Assembly: GCF_900103405.1 (NCBI RefSeq)
Contig: NZ_FNHX01000017.1
Coordinates: 1 to 42,711 of the forward strand
Reading direction: 5' to 3'
Length of the DNA stretch: 42,711 bases
Source of the DNA: Polaromonas sp. JS666
Lineage (GTDB): Bacteria > Pseudomonadota > Gammaproteobacteria > Burkholderiales > Burkholderiaceae_C
Shown here: piece after piece, positions 40,239 to 42,711 of the stretch
How positions within the stretch are numbered: the stretch's first letter is position 1
Layout: each line of letters begins with the position of its first letter
Notes under the pieces: generated by a model
The model's input: the letters and a program-made list of their open reading frames with translations, nothing else
The model's database searches: none
Told to the model about the DNA's origin: nothing
Program-made: the position numbers and the translations under genes

Positions 40239-41234
40239 TTATTCAGCGCGCGCGCCGGACTGTTTCACCACCTCGCGCCAGCGTTTGGCTTCAGACAGCG
40301 TCCAGCTGCGCATCTGCGCGGGCGTGCCGGGCTCGGGCGTGGCCGCGAGGTTGAGCAGGCGCTGGCGCACCTCGGGCAGGGCCAGCAGTTTGACGAGCTC
40401 GCTGTTCACACGCTGCACCACGGCCTGCGGCGTGCCGGCCGGCCCGGCGATGCCGAACCAGGACTGCACGTCAAAGCCCGGAAAGCCCGACTCGGCCACC
40501 GTGGGCACATCGGGCAGCAGCGGCGAGCGCTGGGCGCTGGTGATGGCGACCGCATGCAGCTTGCCGCCGCGCACGTGCGGCAGCACCGAGGGCGCGTTGT
40601 CAAACATGGACTGCACCTGGCCGCCCAGCAGGTCGGTCACGGCCGGCGCGCTGCCACGGTAGGGCACGTGCAACATGGGCGCCTTGGCCGCGATCTTGAA
40701 GAGCTCGCCCGAGAGGTGAATCGACGAGCCGCTGCCCGACGAGGCAAAGGTGATGCCGTTGGGTGATGTTTTGGCGAAGGCCACATAGTCCGCCAGGGTC
40801 TTGACGGGCAGCTGCGGGTTGACCACCAGGATGTTGGGCACCTTGGCGATCAGGCCCATGGGCTCGAAATCTTTGAGCGGGTCGTAGCCCAGCTTGTCGT
40901 AAAGCGAGGCATTGATGGTGTTGGCGATGGTGTAAACGTAAAGCGTGTAGCCGTCGGCCGGCGCACGCGCGACGATCTCGGCGCCCACATTGCTGTTGGC
41001 GCCCGCGCGGTTGTCCACCAGCACCGGCTGGCCCAGCTGCTTGCCAAGCTCGACCGCGACAATGCGCGCGATCACATCGGTCGCGCCGCCGGCCGCATAA
41101 CCGACGACCAGCTTGATGGGTTTGGCCGGCCAGGCGGCGGTGGATTGGGCCTGGGCGGGCAGGGTGGTGCCAGCGAGGGCGGTGAACAGCGCGGCCAGGG
41201 CCGCCCGGCGCGATGGGGTCTTGAACAAGCTCAT
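40239..41234 (-). CDS. Bug-family tripartite tricarboxylate receptor (TctC)
   Basis: Periplasmic solute receptor of 331 residues. The N-terminus MSLFKTPSRRAALAALFTALAG carries an RR pair and hydrophobic core with cleavage after AQAQ. The mature protein has the Bug hallmarks WPAKPIKLVVGYAAGGATDVIAR, VDNRAGANSNVGAEIVARAPADGYTL and HVPYRGSAPAVTDLLGGQVQ. No TctA/TctB membrane genes are next to it, as is usual for the many orphan Bug proteins of Burkholderiales. It heads the leftward operon and is divergent from an IclR gene. Confidence 0.92.
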   Translation of the reverse strand: MSLFKTPSRRAALAALFTALAGTTLPAQAQSTAAWPAKPIKLVVGYAAGGATDVIARIVAVELGKQLGQPVLVDNRAGANSNVGAEIVARAPADGYTLYVYTIANTINASLYDKLGYDPLKDFEPMGLIAKVPNILVVNPQLPVKTLADYVAFAKTSPNGITFASSGSGSSIHLSGELFKIAAKAPMLHVPYRGSAPAVTDLLGGQVQSMFDNAPSVLPHVRGGKLHAVAITSAQRSPLLPDVPTVAESGFPGFDVQSWFGIAGPAGTPQAVVQRVNSELVKLLALPEVRQRLLNLAATPEPGTPAQMRSWTLSEAKRWREVVKQSGARAE

Positions 41235-41248
41235 AGGGAAGTGTCTCC

Positions 41249-41273
41249 TGTTGTCTCTGTTGTCTCTGTTGTC
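41249..41273. repeat. Short tandem repeat in the tctC leader
   Basis: The 9-mer TGTTGTCTC is repeated nearly three times in tandem, directly upstream of the GGAG ribosome site of the leftward tctC gene. Copy-number change here would alter the leader length. Whether it varies cannot be told from one sequence. Confidence 0.6.
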
Positions 41274-41365
41274 GGTATGCGGTGCGTGTGCCGGCCCTGT
41301 AGTGGTGGTAGCGGTAGCGGCGGCAGGGGGAAATTCTTGACCAGGGCCAGCCGGGCCACAAATTC

Positions 41366-41388
41366 AAACGTCCGGCCAGCGGACGTTT
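41366..41388. promoter_or_regulatory. Inverted repeat, candidate operator of the second IclR regulator
   Basis: AAACGTCCG-(GCCAG)-CGGACGTTT has perfect 9-bp arms and ends 14 bp before the iclR start codon, in the gap shared with the divergent tctC operon. A TATAGT box follows at once (41389-41394). The position fits autoregulation by the IclR protein and control of tctC. Confidence 0.72.
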
Positions 41389-41402
41389 TATAGTCGGATG
41401 CC

Positions 41403-42218
41403 ATGGCCCCGCGTTCTTCTACTTCCAAACCTCCCGCACCTCTTACCGACTCGGTGGAAGCCGCCGACGACGGCGGCAGCCGCACCCTGCGGCGCGGCCT
41501 GCAGCTGCTGGACGCCGTGCTGCAAAGCGGCCGCGAAGGTTTGCGTGTGGTCGACCTGTGCCGCAGCGCCGGCCTGGAACGCGCCACGGTGTATCGCCTG
41601 CTGGCCACGCTGCTGGAGTCGGGTTATGTTGCGCCGCGCGGCCGCTTCCGTTATGTGGCCGGGCCGCGCCTTGCGCAATTGCAAACGTTGCCACCGTCAC
41701 CGTCGGACTTCGCGGCCCGTTTGCAGCCGGTGCTGGCCCGCGTGAGCAAAGCCTGCGGCGACGCAGCCTTTGCCATCGTGCGCGAAGGCGCCGCCTCGCA
41801 CTGCATCGCACGCCAAGTGGGAACCCACCCGGTGCAGATGCTGGTGATACAGGTCGGGACGCGGCAGCCGCTGGGCGTGGGGGCAGCGGGCCTGGCTTTG
41901 CTGGCGGCGCTGCCCGAGGAAGACGCGGCGGCTGTCATTGCCGCCAACGCGCCGGCTTTGGGGCGCTATGGCGGCATGACGCCCGAACGCATGGAGATTC
42001 TTGTCCGTGCCACGCGGGAGAGGGGGTGGGCTGTGATTGGTAATCACGCTACTGAAGGGGTGTTGGCCGTTGGCATGGCCGTGGCAGGGCGGGATGGTTT
42101 GCCTGCTGCTGCTATCAGTGTGGCGTCGACGATGGAGCGGATGCCTCGCGCTCGGCAGCAGTTGATTGTTCGATGGATGAAGGAGGCTTTATCGGGTTTG
42201 CTACCCGAGGGGCTCTAG
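41403..42218 (+). CDS. IclR-family transcriptional regulator (second)
   Basis: Regulator of 271 residues. After a Ser/Pro-rich tail of about 20 residues, the winged helix runs through TLRRGLQLLDAVLQSGREGLRVVDLC and LERATVYRLLATLLESGYV. The effector domain contains CIARQVGTHPVQ, the VGTRQPLGVGAAGLALLAALP block and AVIGNHATEGVLAVGMAV, all IclR-typical. It is divergent from the Bug receptor, ligase and citrate-synthase-like operon, which it should control through the repeat at 41366-41388. The ATG at 41403 is preceded by no strong ribosome site, so the message may be nearly leaderless. Confidence 0.88.
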   Translation: MAPRSSTSKPPAPLTDSVEAADDGGSRTLRRGLQLLDAVLQSGREGLRVVDLCRSAGLERATVYRLLATLLESGYVAPRGRFRYVAGPRLAQLQTLPPSPSDFAARLQPVLARVSKACGDAAFAIVREGAASHCIARQVGTHPVQMLVIQVGTRQPLGVGAAGLALLAALPEEDAAAVIAANAPALGRYGGMTPERMEILVRATRERGWAVIGNHATEGVLAVGMAVAGRDGLPAAAISVASTMERMPRARQQLIVRWMKEALSGLLPEGL

Positions 42219-42261
42219 GCCGGGTCTTGCTCCAGCGGGGCGCTCCCCTCTGACTCCTGCT

Positions 42262-42711
42262 GGCCGGGAGTGGCCCGGCGGCCAGTAACTTTCTTTTGCT
42301 TCGCCAAAAGAAAGTCACCAAAGAAAAGGCGACCCGCAGTCTGGGTCCCTTCGCTGCGCTACGGGCAACCTGCGCTGCTCGACTACGGAGGGGGTCTGGC
42401 TAAACTCGCTACGCTGCGCTTCGCTCAAACAACGCCAGCCCTTATCCCTCCTCCGTCTGCGCTGCTCGGCCCAGCCAGGACGGGGCAAGCGGGATCGGGG
42501 ACAGAAGACAAATACCAAAGAACAAAGCAAGACAAAGAAGGACACGCCATGGCGTGTCCTTTTTGCTTTAGGTATTTGGGATTTGTCTTCGGCTGTTTGG
42601 TATTCCTGTCTCCACCCCTTGTGGATGCGCCGAGGAGCGGAGGTTCAGGCGGATAAGGGATCGCGTTGTTTGAGCGAAGTGAAACGTAGCGAGTTTAGCG
42701 AGACCCCGCCT
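42262..42711. repeat. Long palindromic intergenic repeat, copy 2 (cut by window end)
   Basis: Second copy of the element at 27242-27786 in the same orientation. The left arm shows the same ACTTTCTTTTG-CTTCGC-CAAAAGAAAGT hairpin near 42287-42314 and the same GACCCGCAGTCTGGGTCCCT stretch, and the centre is the identical 20-bp palindrome at 42540-42559. The right arm (TTGTGGATGCGCCGAGGAGCG near 42618, TTTGAGCGAAGTGAAACGTAG near 42669) stops at the window edge. Single-base differences and small indels between copies show that they are not a recent duplication. It again lies after the end of an operon. Confidence 0.8.

Noticed and set aside
1..42711. CRISPR array or rRNA/tRNA genes
   Set aside because: No regularly spaced short repeats and no recognisable RNA gene sequence were found on reading through the window.

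Overview
The window looks like chromosomal DNA of an aerobic, GC-rich betaproteobacterium, most likely Comamonadaceae (Polaromonas/Variovorax/Rhodoferax-like). The grounds are the high GC third positions, a Bug-family (TctC) receptor, TRAP and branched-chain-type ABC importers, IclR/LysR-controlled catabolic operons and a long palindromic intergenic repeat that occurs twice. The genus is an inference.

Region 1 (1-20235) is the most interesting part. It reads as one catabolic locus for nicotinate or a close N-heteroaromatic acid. NicA/NicB-like subunits (13790-17931) would hydroxylate the ring and pass electrons to c hemes. The next enzymes, however, are of the type known from anaerobic nicotinate fermentation: a 6-hydroxynicotinate reductase (3995-5626) and an enamidase (527-1720). 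A 7Fe ferredoxin and a ferredoxin-NADP reductase (2563-3718) are divergent from the reductase gene and could supply its low-potential electrons. A GcdG-type glutarate CoA-transferase with its GcdR-type LysR regulator (17966-20235) and an electron-transfer flavoprotein subunit (1-451) suggest an exit through glutarate and glutaryl-CoA. Between them lie an ApbE-like UPF0280 protein, two paralogous DUF1185 proteins of unknown function and a complete ABC importer with two binding proteins (6573-13793). A TetR regulator (1758-2456) and an array of AATGT(A/T)G-type half-sites in the divergent promoter probably control the locus.

Region 2 (20227-27178) holds a RidA protein, a second LysR regulator, a small helical protein, a CorA/ZntB-like metal transporter and a three-gene PaoABC-like molybdenum aldehyde oxidoreductase that lacks the export signal of its E. 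coli relative. A 0.55 kb palindromic repeat follows.

Region 3 (27841-32975) is a TRAP transporter operon with a divergent type II dehydroquinase and a dimeric-barrel-like protein. It is opposed by an IclR regulator with a perfect 19-bp palindrome in the shared promoter.

Region 4 (33086-37715) is a compact, visibly more AT-rich defence island: an Eco29kI-like GIY-YIG restriction enzyme, a C5-cytosine methyltransferase, an FRG-domain protein coupled to a DUF262 protein, and a Vsr repair endonuclease.

Region 5 (37865-42218) is a second IclR-controlled operon: Bug-type receptor, AMP-forming acyl-CoA ligase and a short citrate-synthase-like protein. The window ends inside a second copy of the palindromic repeat. 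I saw no tRNA, rRNA, CRISPR array or transposase.
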